Source: Candidatus Obscuribacterales bacterium (GTDB taxonomy: Bacteria; Cyanobacteriota; Vampirovibrionia; Obscuribacterales; Obscuribacteraceae). From it: 64,000 bases of DNA. Below the pieces are notes generated by a model. It was not told where the DNA came from. It did not search any database and saw only the letters and a list, made by a program, of their open reading frames with translations. Position numbers and translations under genes: made by a program. Shown piece by piece: positions 63,503 through 64,000 of this stretch; position 1 is the stretch's first letter, and each line of letters opens with the position of its first letter. The DNA lies in assembly GCA_019637435.1 (NCBI GenBank), contig JAHBVO010000005.1, positions 372,001 to 436,000 of the forward strand, in the 5' to 3' direction.

Positions 63503-64000
63503 ATGACCAACGGTAACATGGGCAAGAAAACAGTAGCTGTGATGTTCGGCGGGCGCTCGACAGAACACGAAATCTCAATCATCACCGCGCTACAAGTCAT
63601 CGAAGCCATGGACGTGGTCAAATATCGCGCCATCCCTGTCTACATCGCACCTTCAGGGAAGTGGTACACAGGCGATGCGCTTATGAAACGCGAGTTCTAC
63701 AAAGGCATGCCCGGCACGTTGAGCGAAGCACAGGAAGTGACACTATTGCCGGTGCCAGGCGTCGGTGGTTTGACAGTGCTGGGTTCGAAGGCAGCAAAGA
63801 AAGGCGGCTTCTCGCTTTTCGGTGGCGGCGCAAAGAAAGACGACGCGGAAGAAGTAATTCCGGTCGATATCTGGTTCCCAAGTTTCCACGGCTCGTTTGG
63901 TGAAGACGGCTGCATACAGGGTCTTTTGGAGCTGGCTGATGTGACCTACACAGGCAGCGATTTGCTATCATCAGCCATTTCGATGAGTAAATATCACTGC
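63503..64000 (+). CDS. ddl: D-alanine-D-alanine ligase, partial (cut by window end)
   Basis: The first 166 codons are present; the frame stays open to the last base. VAVMFGGRSTEHEISIITAL is the N-terminal motif of Ddl with the conserved Glu in EHE, and FPSFHGSFGEDGCIQGLLEL matches the HGxxGEDGxxQG block that binds the first D-Ala. An insert (about residues 80-110, Gly/Lys-rich) lengthens the N-terminal domain as in VanA-type and some Ddl enzymes. AGGA precedes the ATG. It makes the dipeptide used by the MurF-like protein just upstream. Confidence 0.95.
   Translation, partial: MTNGNMGKKTVAVMFGGRSTEHEISIITALQVIEAMDVVKYRAIPVYIAPSGKWYTGDALMKREFYKGMPGTLSEAQEVTLLPVPGVGGLTVLGSKAAKKGGFSLFGGGAKKDDAEEVIPVDIWFPSFHGSFGEDGCIQGLLELADVTYTGSDLLSSAISMSKYHC

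Noticed and set aside
1..64000. CRISPR arrays, insertion sequences, prophage genes, tRNA and rRNA genes
   Set aside because: No regularly spaced repeats, transposase or integrase motifs, or tRNA/rRNA sequences were recognised on reading the window.

Overview
The window looks like chromosomal DNA of a Gram-negative-type, aerobically respiring, heterotrophic bacterium. My best guess is the non-photosynthetic sister lineage of Cyanobacteria (Melainabacteria/Vampirovibrionia, Obscuribacterales-like). This is inferred from gene content: one operon joining a bc-type quinol oxidase to a cbb3-type oxygen reductase, futalosine-pathway menaquinone synthesis, many secreted TPR/EF-hand/hypothetical proteins and a split-type gcvPA. 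No rRNA or tRNA gene was found, so the assignment is unproven.

Layout. 0.3-5.2 kb: an EF-hand/LysM protein, a stand-alone SagB-type tandem nitroreductase, a cyclase-family hydrolase and a DUF2203 protein. 5.2-15 kb: a minus-strand respiratory operon read from 14960 down to about 5184 (ccoN, fused ccoO-ccoP, ccoS, a 56-aa membrane protein, diheme cytochrome c lipoprotein, Rieske protein, 596-aa cytochrome b, two small membrane proteins, a second cytochrome b fused to a 2[4Fe-4S] ferredoxin domain, an MvhD-like protein, a 40-aa membrane peptide and an IPT/TIG protein). 15.2-29.2 kb: housekeeping and metabolism (pth, gcvPA, lepB, a GAF/HD-GYP protein, a degenerate RNase J, an acyl-CoA ligase, a coenzyme-B12 acyl-CoA mutase subunit, hutU). 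29.4-36.7 kb: a secreted/surface region with a 1563-aa filamentous-haemagglutinin-like protein and a thioredoxin-fold protein interrupted in frame by one TGA. 36.9-42.2 kb: lysC, a coiled-coil protein, a TPR protein and two overlapping sensor-kinase genes. 42.2-52 kb: lipM-like, pyrimidine-nucleoside phosphorylase, mqnA, a large TPR protein, a Ser/Thr kinase, uppP, a PilZ protein and rsmI. 52.1-56.8 kb: a type IIG-like adenine methyltransferase, a caspase-fold/TonB protein and a hydrophilic protein. 57.1-64 kb: rpsT and a cell-wall cluster (murC, murB, VanX-like dipeptidase, alpha/beta hydrolase, membrane-anchored MurF-like ligase, ddl cut by the window edge).

Three observations stand out. 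(1) The two cytochrome b subunits are degenerate in complementary ways: the 596-aa one keeps a PEWY-like Qo motif but has lost both ligands of the n-side heme, while the 382-aa one keeps all four heme histidines, has lost the PEWY motif and carries a ferredoxin domain. (2) The two overlapping histidine kinases are complementary too: the first keeps the phospho-accepting His but has a ruined ATP site, the second has an intact ATP site but Ser in place of the His. (3) The thioredoxin-like gene at 35452 has one in-frame TGA exactly where the active-site residue of the fold should be, followed at once by a hairpin resembling a bacterial SECIS, so it is a candidate selenoprotein. Other points are an RNase J homologue without its metal ligands, a caspase-fold/TonB fusion without the catalytic dyad, and a B12 mutase whose specificity residues match isobutyryl-CoA mutase rather than methylmalonyl-CoA mutase.
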